A DNA stretch of 14,351 nt, taken from assembly GCA_959604655.1 (NCBI GenBank), contig CAUHCL010000048.1, forward strand, positions 1-14,351, written 5' to 3'. Shown in pieces: positions 1 through 5,245 of the stretch; within the stretch, counting starts at the first letter, position 1; each line of letters starts with the position of its first letter. The notes under the pieces are model-generated. The model had not been told where the DNA came from and searched no databases. It worked only from the letters and a program-made list of their open reading frames with translations. A program made the translations under genes and the position numbers. This DNA is from an uncultured Alistipes sp. (GTDB taxonomy: Bacteria > Bacteroidota > Bacteroidia > Bacteroidales > Rikenellaceae).

Positions 1-94
1 TGTTCGCCGACGGCGGAGGACTCGCACGAGCCGAAAGCGAGTTGCAGTCCGCCGCGTGGGGGCGGCGGCGAACTGCGCGGTTCTGAAGAACCGC
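1..94 (+). repeat. Element A copy 1 (inverted-repeat element plus terminal hairpin)
   Basis: This is a GC-rich palindromic element that begins at or before the window edge. It reads TGTTCGCCGACGGCGG, a variable spacer, CAGTCCGCCGC, a G-rich loop, and closes with CGGCGAACTG at 66-75. The opening and closing segments are inverted copies of each other. The spacer holds its own 6-bp stem, ACTCGC/GCGAGT. Right after the element lies a perfect hairpin, GCGGTTC (77-83), TGAA loop, GAACCGC (88-94). Related copies lie at 1000-1055, 4537-4620 and 14152-14231. No protein is convincingly encoded here. It is probably a REP- or MITE-like dispersed repeat; a structured RNA is the alternative. Confidence 0.7.
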
Positions 95-121
95 AATATT
101 TCTTTTAATGATTTTTCTTAC

Positions 122-149
122 GTTACCTTTTGTTCGGACAAAAGGTAAC
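122..149. repeat. Element H copy 1: perfect 12-bp hairpin
   Basis: GTTACCTTTTGT (122-133) and ACAAAAGGTAAC (138-149) form a perfect 12-bp stem with a TCGG loop. The left flank has GATTTTTC (110-117) and the right flank has CGCGG followed by GATTTCG. Very similar flanks surround a completely different hairpin at 14080-14121. It is not an obvious terminator for any gene: the nearest, at 424-828, runs leftward and ends about 270 bp away. Confidence 0.6.
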
Positions 150-206
150 CTAAAAACCGCCGCGGTGAAACGATTTCGGGGTCGTCCTTGCGCCTGCGCT
201 GAATCG

Positions 207-321
207 GATGCTTCGCATTTTTGAGGATCAAAAAGTCTCCGATTCTTAACGCTCCGTCGCTGCGGCCGCCCTTTTTCCGAAATCGCTTCTGCCGCGGGAT
301 GGGCTGACGCGTGTTAATATT
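207..321 (+). repeat. Element C copy 1
   Basis: About 115 bp match the reverse complement of 14232-14351, with scattered substitutions and only small length differences. Conserved blocks include TCTCCGATTCTT, GCGGCCGCCCTTT, TCCGAAATCGCTTCTGCCGC and GGCTGACGCGTG. The 5' part carries two small hairpins: ATGC-TTC-GCAT (208-218) and TTTTTGA-GGA-TCAAAAA (218-234). Both are also present in the other copy, with altered bases. No frame looks protein-coding. Bases 150-206 before it hold nothing else I recognise. Confidence 0.65.
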
Positions 322-378
322 GCAGTCCGTTAGGACTGCGCGGGCCTCCGCAGGCTGCTGCTCGACAGTCGGATTCGA
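322..378. repeat. Element D copy 3 (shortened), with 7-bp hairpin
   Basis: A perfect hairpin GCAGTCC (322-328), GTTA loop, GGACTGC (333-339) is followed by CGGGCCTCCGCAGGCTGC (341-358) and GTCGGATTC (368-376). The last two blocks are shared with the element at 1155-1289, but the DNA between them is much shorter here. The hairpin lies about 85 bp beyond the stop of the leftward 134-aa gene, so it could end that transcript, although no clear U-tract follows it on that strand. Confidence 0.5.
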
Positions 379-423
379 TGTTGCGATAATATGGCTCCGT
401 TATATTCGGATATGTGATTGATT

Positions 424-828
424 TCAGAAGAACGTAACCACGTCGGCCGTGGCGGTGGCCGACACCTCGCCGTGGGTCGTCAGGGTGCTGTCGGCGGCGC
501 GGACGGCGAGATTCTCCACCGCCAGCACGAGACTCTTGCGCGACAGCGAGGTGAACAGCTCCACCAGATCGTGTTCGAGCCGTGCCCACGCTCCGTTGCG
601 CTCCGCGGGCGAGAGTTTGGCTCCCGCGTCGAGCGCGTGCAGCGTCACCGAATAGGTTATCTTGCCGTGGCTGCGCCCCTCCATCGACGAGAATTGCGGC
701 GGCGAGAGCCACATGGCGGGGTAGGCGGCGATGTGCTGCGACATGTAGCGGTCGTCGGCCGAATGGAACTCGTATCCGTTTTCGGCGGCGATGCTCTCGA
801 CGGCATTGAGCAGGTAGGTTCTGTTCAT
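424..828 (-). CDS. Conserved-looking hypothetical protein, 134 aa, possible phage-derived
   Basis: This leftward frame encodes 134 residues starting MNRTYLLNAVES and ending ATADVVTFF. The start at 828 is chosen because the sequence upstream of it is AT-rich and typical of Bacteroidetes leaders, while further in-frame extension runs into repeat DNA and looks non-coding. It has no signal peptide or membrane segment. The mix of short strands and two amphipathic helices, with AYPAMWLSPPQF, a GxITYxVTLHAL stretch and a WARLEHDLVELF helix, loosely recalls small tail-completion or terminator proteins of phages. That resemblance is my impression, not a motif match. Its neighbours on both sides are intergenic repeats and no other phage gene is seen, so it is an orphan. 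It is probably a real gene, because composition and amino-acid content look normal. Its function is unknown. Confidence 0.6.
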   Translation of the reverse strand: MNRTYLLNAVESIAAENGYEFHSADDRYMSQHIAAYPAMWLSPPQFSSMEGRSHGKITYSVTLHALDAGAKLSPAERNGAWARLEHDLVELFTSLSRKSLVLAVENLAVRAADSTLTTHGEVSATATADVVTFF

Positions 829-999
829 AATGTTGAGTTTTGTGTTGATATGTTGTGAATAATCGTTTATTACGTGTCGATAACTGTGCGGGCGCTGCAA
901 CGGAGTGTCATGTTTGTCTGCGTGTTGAGGCGTCGTGCGGGCATTGTCGATAACTCGGTGCTGCGGGGTGCGGCGATGTCGATAATTTTTCGCGGGCGT
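829..999. other. Upstream region of the 134-aa gene with repeated TTATCGACA motifs
   Basis: No gene is seen here. On the minus strand TTATCGACA occurs three times (complement within 874-885, 944-955 and 976-987). TTATTCACA, a perfect fit to the DnaA-box pattern TTATNCACA, occurs once (complement of 854-862). All four point the same way. The three TTATCGACA copies each miss the DnaA consensus at one conserved position. They could be operator-like repeats for the leftward gene or decayed repeat DNA. Confidence 0.3.
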
Positions 1000-1055
1000 A
1001 ATGCGACAGCAGTCCGCCGCAGTGGGGCGGCGGTGAACTGCATGGCTCAAAGAGT
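1000..1055 (+). repeat. Element A copy 3 (left-truncated)
   Basis: AATGCGACAGCAGTCCGCCGC, a G-rich loop and CGGTGAACTG (1031-1040) match the right two-thirds of element A, closest to the 14152 copy, which also has AATGCGACAGCAG. The left inverted arm is missing. The adjoining hairpin (GGCTC, AAA, GAGTAGC) is degenerate. It lies between the 134-aa gene and the leftward promoter-like sequence at 1363-1393. Confidence 0.6.
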
Positions 1056-1077
1056 AGCAGACGAACGCTCTCGGGTA

Positions 1078-1148
1078 AAATTTATCTTCGGCGGCTGCGG
1101 GGGTCGCGCTTTAGCGCGAGCCGCCGAAGATAACGCCGCTTCGCGGCG
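1078..1148 (+). repeat. Element B copy 1 (nested hairpins)
   Basis: Starting with AAATTTATC, the element has an outer 14-bp stem TTATCTTCGGCGGC (1082-1095) / GCCGCCGAAGATAA (1120-1133). An asymmetric 8-nt bulge TGCGGGGG (1096-1103) leads to an inner 6-bp stem TCGCGC/GCGCGA closed by TTTA. A separate adjoining hairpin CGCCGC-TTC-GCGGCG follows (1134-1148). The reverse complement of 8047-8116 has identical stems and bulge and differs only in the two loops. A partial copy lies at 13952-13997. Confidence 0.75.
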
Positions 1149-1154
1149 AAGGTG

Positions 1155-1289
1155 CTCGGGCTGCGCGATTCTGCGGGCCGCAGTCTCTGCCCCGCGGAGG
1201 CCCGCAACTCACTTGTCGTTCGAAAGCGGTCCCCGCAGGCTGCTGCCCGAGTGCATCCGCGTGCCGTCCGCCCTTTCGGTCGGATTCAT
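1155..1289 (+). repeat. Element D copy 1
   Basis: The element contains GCGGGCC (1173-1179) and its inverse GGCCCGC (1199-1205), then CGGTCCCCGCAGGCTGC (1227-1243) and GTCGGATTC. The first three blocks recur in reverse orientation at 8211-8288, and the last two recur in the short copy at 322-378. A 26-codon open frame on the minus strand (1209-1289) starts in an AT-rich context but is made of repeat sequence, so it is not called as a gene. Confidence 0.5.
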
Positions 1290-1362
1290 AAAGTTAAAAA
1301 ATTGATATATGAGTTTCTCTTCGACTACGGCGCCCTCCCCTGTGGTATGCCGTTTGACAGTG

Positions 1363-1393
1363 CAAATATAATATGCGAAAACCCGCTTGTCAA
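1363..1393 (-). promoter_or_regulatory. Leftward Bacteroidetes-type promoter
   Basis: Reading the minus strand, TTGACA (complement of 1388-1393) is followed by TATATTTG (complement of 1363-1370). TTG and TAnnTTTG are 20 nt apart, which fits the -33/-7 layout known from Bacteroides. The inferred start is near 1358, leftward. The -33 part overlaps a perfect inverted repeat, TTGTCAA (1387-1393) and TTGACAA (1399-1405), a possible operator. The first convincing gene downstream is the 134-aa frame, about 530 nt away, with elements D, B and A between. Confidence 0.55.
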
Positions 1394-1473
1394 GAGTTTT
1401 GACAATAAAAATTCAATTATTTAATTACGCCATGCTCCCTGCCGCATCCCTTCGAACGGTCAAGGCATTGAAT

Positions 1474-1522
1474 CGCATGCACATGCGTCGGCCGACGCGG
1501 TCGAGACGGATGCGACCGCGTC
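1474..1522. other. Two inverted repeats upstream of the phosphatase gene
   Basis: CGCATG-CA-CATGCG (1474-1487) is a 14-bp near-palindrome. GACGCGGTCG (1494-1503) and CGACCGCGTC (1513-1522) form a perfect 10-bp stem with a 9-nt loop. No T-run follows on either strand, so an intrinsic terminator is not supported. They sit 60-110 bp upstream of the promoter-like element for the phosphatase cluster. They could be protein-binding sites or more mosaic repeat. Confidence 0.4.
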
Positions 1523-1580
1523 GAAGCGAAAGCCCCTGAACATTCCGCCGCCCGAATACCTATTATTCCGTTATAATTAT

Positions 1581-1588
1581 TACATTTG
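1581..1588 (+). promoter_or_regulatory. Putative -7 element for the 1633-4532 cluster
   Basis: TACATTTG matches TAnnTTTG, lies in an AT-rich island, and would start RNA near 1593. No clear TTTG lies 19-21 nt upstream, so support is partial. The predicted leader (about 40 nt) would begin with a small hairpin, GCCCGC (1600-1605) and GCGGGC (1612-1617) with an AGCAGC loop, then an A-rich stretch before the ATG at 1633. Confidence 0.4.
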
Positions 1589-1632
1589 CAAATCAACCCG
1601 CCCGCAGCAGCGCGGGCAAAAACGATATCATC

Positions 1633-2475
1633 ATGGAGCAGGAACTCACCGTAGCGCTTATCTACGATTTCGACGGCACGCTGGCGCCGGGCAACATGCA
1701 GGAATACGACTTCATCCCCGCTGTGGGCAAGAGCAACAAGGAGTTCTGGTCCGAGGCCAACGCCCTGGCTGAGGCGCAGGATGCCGATCCCGTGCTGACC
1801 TACATGGCGCGCATGATCCAGGAGGCGCAGAGCAAGGGTCTGTCGCTGCGCCGCGAGGCGTTTCAGGAGTCGGGCCGCAACATTGCCTATTACCGTGGCG
1901 TGGAGGGCTGGTTCCCCCGCATGAACGCCTACGCCGCCGAGCGCGGCCTGCGTCTGCTGCACTATGTCAACTCGTCGGGGCTCAAGGAGATAATAGAGGG
2001 CACCTCCATCGCCCGCGAGTTCAAGCACATCTACGCCTGCTCGTTCCTCTACAACGTCGACGGCATAGCCTACTGGCCCGCCGTGGCGGTCAACTACACC
2101 AACAAGACGCAGTTCATATTCAAGATCAACAAGGGCGTGGAGTCGGTCTACGACACCCGCATGGTGAACCAGTATATGGAGGAGAACCACCGTCCCGTGC
2201 CGTTCAAGCGCATGATCTACGTGGGCGACGGCACCACCGACATCCCCTGCATGAAGCTGGTGAAGAACTACGGCGGCCACTCCATCGCCGTCTACAACCC
2301 CGACGATCGGACGAAGCGGCGCGAGATGAATGCGCTCATACGCGACAACCGCGTGAACTACGTCTGCCCCGCCGACTACTCCGCGGGATCGGAGATGGAC
2401 ACCTTGGTGAAGGCCATCATCGACAAGGCTGCCGCCGACGCGCGGCTCGAACAGTTGGAGGCGATGAAACAGTAG
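1633..2475 (+). CDS. HAD-superfamily phosphatase, 280 aa
   Basis: This is a soluble cytoplasmic phosphatase of the haloacid dehalogenase superfamily, which uses an aspartyl-phosphate intermediate and Mg2+. Motif I is DFDGT at residues 12-16, with D12 the expected nucleophile and D14 the acid/base. Motif II is the S114/S115 region in HYVNSSGLK, and motif IV is GDGTTD at 198-203. The 90-odd residues between motifs I and II look like a helical C1-type cap. There is no signal peptide. The start is the first ATG after the promoter-like TACATTTG and an A-rich leader. The physiological substrate cannot be read from the sequence; the fold is closest to phosphoserine-phosphatase-like HADs. It is first in a rightward cluster, 70 bp before a small outer-membrane protein gene. 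Confidence 0.85.
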   Translation: MEQELTVALIYDFDGTLAPGNMQEYDFIPAVGKSNKEFWSEANALAEAQDADPVLTYMARMIQEAQSKGLSLRREAFQESGRNIAYYRGVEGWFPRMNAYAAERGLRLLHYVNSSGLKEIIEGTSIAREFKHIYACSFLYNVDGIAYWPAVAVNYTNKTQFIFKINKGVESVYDTRMVNQYMEENHRPVPFKRMIYVGDGTTDIPCMKLVKNYGGHSIAVYNPDDRTKRREMNALIRDNRVNYVCPADYSAGSEMDTLVKAIIDKAAADARLEQLEAMKQ

Positions 2476-2545
2476 CGCCCCGACGGCGAACCCCGCGGAC
2501 CGCCTGTCCCGCACCCCATGCAACGAAACAACCTGCAATAGAAGA

Positions 2546-3346
2546 ATGAAGAAGATTTTCACCCTGCTCGTCGCCGCCGCGCTCGCGGTCACGACGGCCG
2601 CCGCCCAAGACCGCATTTCGGTCGACGGTCCCGACGATCCCGAACTGTGCAACCTGCCCGTAGAGGCCGCCGAGGCCTCGCCGACCGCCATACACCCCGA
2701 CGTGCGCCGCAATCTGACCGACAAGGAGTGCTCCGATATGGTGATGGCCGCGCTGGCCGTCCGCAAAGCTGCCCGATCGGGTCCGCGCGAGGTGAACCGC
2801 GCCGCGCGCAAGACGTTCAACGCCGTATGGCGCGCCTTGACATGCCGCCACGAGGTCATGGTGTCGTACGGACTCTCGCCCTACATTTTCGGAAATAACG
2901 GAATCGAGTTCGGCTTCGACGGCGACACCTATCGTTACGGCGACGACAGACGCACGTACGGACTGGCCGCGGGCTACATGTACCGCCTCTCGCGCCGCTG
3001 GTCGGTGGGACTCTCGGTGAGCATATCGACCATGAAGGACAGCGCCTCGAAGAACGGCGAGCGGATTTTCACCTGCCGCACGTCGACGCTGGGCATAGTG
3101 CCCGCATTGCGTCTGAACTGGATCGACCGACCGATGGTGAAGTGCTACTCCGAGCTTCAGGCAGGCTATGCCTGCGACTTCACCCGCATCGATTCCGACG
3201 AGGTGGAGCGTTTTCATCAGTCGTATCCCGTCGTGACCCTCACCATGGCGGGCATAAGCGTGGGCCGACGGCTGCACGGTTTCGCCGAGTTCGGTGCGGG
3301 ACTGCGCGGCATAGCGTGCGTGGGAGTGGGATATTCGTTCCGCTAA
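2546..3346 (+). CDS. Small outer-membrane beta-barrel protein, 266 aa
   Basis: An N-terminal signal peptide (MKKIFTLLVAAALAVTTAAAQ, cleavage likely after residue 20) is followed by a polar, partly helical region to about residue 105. After that come alternating amphipathic strands: VMVSYGLSPYIF, TYGLAAGYMYRL, WSVGLSVSIS, CYSELQAGYACDF, VVTLTMAGISVGRR, HGFAEFGAGLR. The protein ends CVGVGYSFR, an aromatic-rich terminal strand typical of outer-membrane barrels. It is therefore probably an OmpX/OmpW-sized barrel with a periplasmic N-terminal extension. I do not recognise a named family or ligand. It starts 70 bp after the phosphatase and ends 19 bp before the symporter, so co-transcription is likely. 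Confidence 0.7.
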   Translation: MKKIFTLLVAAALAVTTAAAQDRISVDGPDDPELCNLPVEAAEASPTAIHPDVRRNLTDKECSDMVMAALAVRKAARSGPREVNRAARKTFNAVWRALTCRHEVMVSYGLSPYIFGNNGIEFGFDGDTYRYGDDRRTYGLAAGYMYRLSRRWSVGLSVSISTMKDSASKNGERIFTCRTSTLGIVPALRLNWIDRPMVKCYSELQAGYACDFTRIDSDEVERFHQSYPVVTLTMAGISVGRRLHGFAEFGAGLRGIACVGVGYSFR

Positions 3347-3365
3347 ATTTTCAAGTTATTCCGAC

Positions 3366-4532
3366 ATGAAGAAAATCAGCTTCGGACTTCTGCCGCGCGT
3401 GGTGGCGGCCATAGCGCTCGGAGTGCTCTGCGGCAATCTGCTGCCCGAGTGGTGCGTGCGCATATTCGTCACGTTCAACGGGGTGTTCGGGCAGCTGCTC
3501 GGCTTCGCCATACCGCTCATCATAGTGGGGCTGGTGACCCCCGCCATAGCCGACATAGGCCGTGGCGCGGGCCGCATGCTGGCCCTCACGGCCGCCCTGG
3601 CCTACGCCGCCACGGTCGCCGCGGGCTTCGCGTCGTATCTGGTCGGCGCCGCGACGTTCCCGTCGCTCATAACCTCGCACGTGGAGGTCGACGCAGCCGC
3701 CGCAGCCGTCGACACGGCCCCCTACTTCTCGGTGGAGATACCGCCCCTGATGGGCGTGATGACGGCCCTCGTGCTCGCGTTCATGCTCGGGCTCGGGATC
3801 GCCCACCTGCGCGGTGACGTGCTGCGACGCGGCGCGGCCGAGTTCCGCGACATAACGGGCATGGCCATCGAGACGGTGATCCTGCCCCTGCTGCCCCTCT
3901 ACATCTTCGGCATATTCATGAACATGACCGCCTCGGGCGAGGTGTTCCGCGTGCTGGGCGTCTTCGCCAAGATCATAGGTGTGATATTCGTGCTGCACAT
4001 AGCGTGGCTCGTGCTGCTCTACGGCGTGGCGGGGGCCGTGGCGCGACGCAATCCGCTGCGGATGCTCGCGAGCATGATGCCCGCCTACTTCACCGCGCTG
4101 GGCACGCAGTCGTCGGCCGCGACCATACCCGTCACGCTCGACCGCGCGCGGTCGATAGGCGTGAGCGAGCAGACGGCGGGATTCGTCATCCCGCTCTGTG
4201 CCACGATCCACCTCTCGGGCAGCATGCTCAAGATAGTGGCCTGCGCCCTTGCGCTGATGATAATGCAGGGCATGGAGTACGATTTCGCCCTCTTCGCGGG
4301 GTTCGTCTTCATGCTGGGCATCACCATGGTGGCGGCTCCCGGGGTCCCGGGCGGAGCCATCATGGCCGCCCTCGGCGTGCTGGCCTCCATGTTAGGATTC
4401 TCGCCCGCCGACCAGGCGCTGATGATCTCGCTCTACATAGCCATGGACAGCTTCGGTACCGCCTGCAACGTCACGGGCGACGGCGCGCTGGCCGTCATAG
4501 TGGACCGCATGGCGGAGCGGGGCGGGAAATAG
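3366..4532 (+). CDS. DAACS-family (SLC1-like) amino acid:cation symporter, 388 aa
   Basis: This is an inner-membrane secondary transporter of the dicarboxylate/amino acid:cation symporter family (GltPh/SstT fold). Hydrophobic segments fill almost the whole length. Landmarks are the first re-entrant hairpin with GTQSSAATIP (246-255), the TM7 region with ATIHLSGSMLKI (279-290), the second hairpin with GVPGGAIMAALG, and the TM8 motif MDSFGTACNVTGD (360-372). By alignment with GltPh by eye, D361, T365, N368 and D372 keep D394, T398, N401 and D405. However, the side-chain-binding R397 is G364, and the TM7 NMDGT motif is HLSGS (282-286). This argues against aspartate or glutamate and for a small neutral substrate such as serine or threonine, possibly with changed cation coupling. 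It is third in its cluster, 19 bp after the barrel gene. Isoleucine is mostly ATA (19 of 31 codons). Confidence 0.85.
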   Translation: MKKISFGLLPRVVAAIALGVLCGNLLPEWCVRIFVTFNGVFGQLLGFAIPLIIVGLVTPAIADIGRGAGRMLALTAALAYAATVAAGFASYLVGAATFPSLITSHVEVDAAAAAVDTAPYFSVEIPPLMGVMTALVLAFMLGLGIAHLRGDVLRRGAAEFRDITGMAIETVILPLLPLYIFGIFMNMTASGEVFRVLGVFAKIIGVIFVLHIAWLVLLYGVAGAVARRNPLRMLASMMPAYFTALGTQSSAATIPVTLDRARSIGVSEQTAGFVIPLCATIHLSGSMLKIVACALALMIMQGMEYDFALFAGFVFMLGITMVAAPGVPGGAIMAALGVLASMLGFSPADQALMISLYIAMDSFGTACNVTGDGALAVIVDRMAERGGK

Positions 4533-4536
4533 GAAA

Positions 4537-4620
4537 CGACCTCGCACCGCGAGGTCGGCAGTTCGCCGCCGCCCCCACGCGGCGGACTGCTGAAGCACTC
4601 CTGCCGCCGTCGGCGAACAG
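4537..4620 (-). repeat. Element A copy 4 (complete, 62 bp) plus terminal hairpin
   Basis: Between CAGTTCGCCG (4559-4568) and CGGCGAACAG (4611-4620) lies a complete 62-bp element, in reverse orientation and the same length as the copy at 14152-14213. On its side facing the symporter is a perfect 9-bp hairpin, CGACCTCGC (4537-4545), ACC, GCGAGGTCG (4549-4557). It occupies the place where copies 1 and 2 have GCGGTTC-type hairpins, so the stem sequence has changed but pairing is kept. The hairpin starts 4 bp after the symporter stop and could slow or end transcription, but no T-tract follows. Confidence 0.7.
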
Positions 4621-4656
4621 CATACCATTTGATATTACGTTACAATTGATTATACG

Positions 4657-5232
4657 ATGAAAATAGTATTCGCAACCAACAATGCCCACAAGCTGCGCGA
4701 AGTGGCGCGCGAGCTGGGCGACTCGTTCACCCTGCTCACCCCGCGCGACTGCGGCATCGGCGAGGATATCCCCGAAAACGAACCCACTCTGGAGGGCAAC
4801 GCCCTGGCCAAGGCGCGCTACATCCGCTCGCGCACGGGACTCGACTGCTTCGCCGACGATACGGGACTCGAAGTCGACGCCCTTGGCGGCGAGCCCGGGG
4901 TACGTTCGGCGCGCTACGCCACCGACGGCCACGACGACGAGGCCAACAAACGTCTGCTGCTGGAACGCATGGCCGCGGTCGACGACCGCGCGGCGCGGTT
5001 CCGCACGGCGATAGCCCTCATCGCGGGCGACGAGGAGATCGTTTTCGAGGGCGTTGTGCGCGGCACCATATCGCGCGAGCAGCGCGGCAAGGGCGGCTTC
5101 GGCTACGACCCGATCTTCATCCCCGAGGGCTGCGACCGTTCGTTCGCCGAGATGAGCGACGACGAGAAGAACGCCATCTCGCACCGCGGCCGCGCCGTCC
5201 GCAAGCTGGTCGATTACCTGCGTAACCGATAA
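4657..5232 (+). CDS. rdgB: RdgB/HAM1 non-canonical purine NTP pyrophosphatase, 191 aa
   Basis: This is an ITPase-type house-cleaning enzyme that hydrolyses dITP, ITP and XTP to the monophosphate plus pyrophosphate, keeping deaminated purines out of nucleic acids. It is cytoplasmic and Mg2+-dependent. All family signatures are present: FATNNAHK at 5-12 (triphosphate binding), TLEGNALAKARY at 44-55, FADDTGLEVDALGG with D67/D68 (metal and catalysis), GGFGYDPIF (base pocket) and EKNAISHRGRA near the C-terminus. The length is normal for the family. The start at 4657 gives the canonical MKIVFATNN opening. It lies 36 bp after the A element and 13 bp before the glycosidase gene, suggesting one transcript, though the two functions are unrelated. 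Confidence 0.97.
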   Translation: MKIVFATNNAHKLREVARELGDSFTLLTPRDCGIGEDIPENEPTLEGNALAKARYIRSRTGLDCFADDTGLEVDALGGEPGVRSARYATDGHDDEANKRLLLERMAAVDDRAARFRTAIALIAGDEEIVFEGVVRGTISREQRGKGGFGYDPIFIPEGCDRSFAEMSDDEKNAISHRGRAVRKLVDYLRNR

Positions 5233-5245
5233 CCCCTGCCTCGCA

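Noticed and set aside
1209..1289. 26-codon minus-strand frame (MNPTERADGTRMHSG...) about 70 nt after the leftward promoter, in an AT-rich start context
   Set aside because: It lies wholly inside repeat element D, and the related block at 322-378 does not keep it as a comparable small gene. Coding evidence is insufficient.
4537..4557. 9-bp hairpin just after the symporter stop as a canonical intrinsic terminator
   Set aside because: The stem is perfect, but no T-run follows on the coding strand and the hairpin belongs to element A. A terminator role is possible but not shown.
4641..4648. TACAATTG as the rdgB promoter -7 element
   Set aside because: It has one mismatch in the TTTG part and no -33 element at usable spacing; the only nearby TTTG is 9 nt away.
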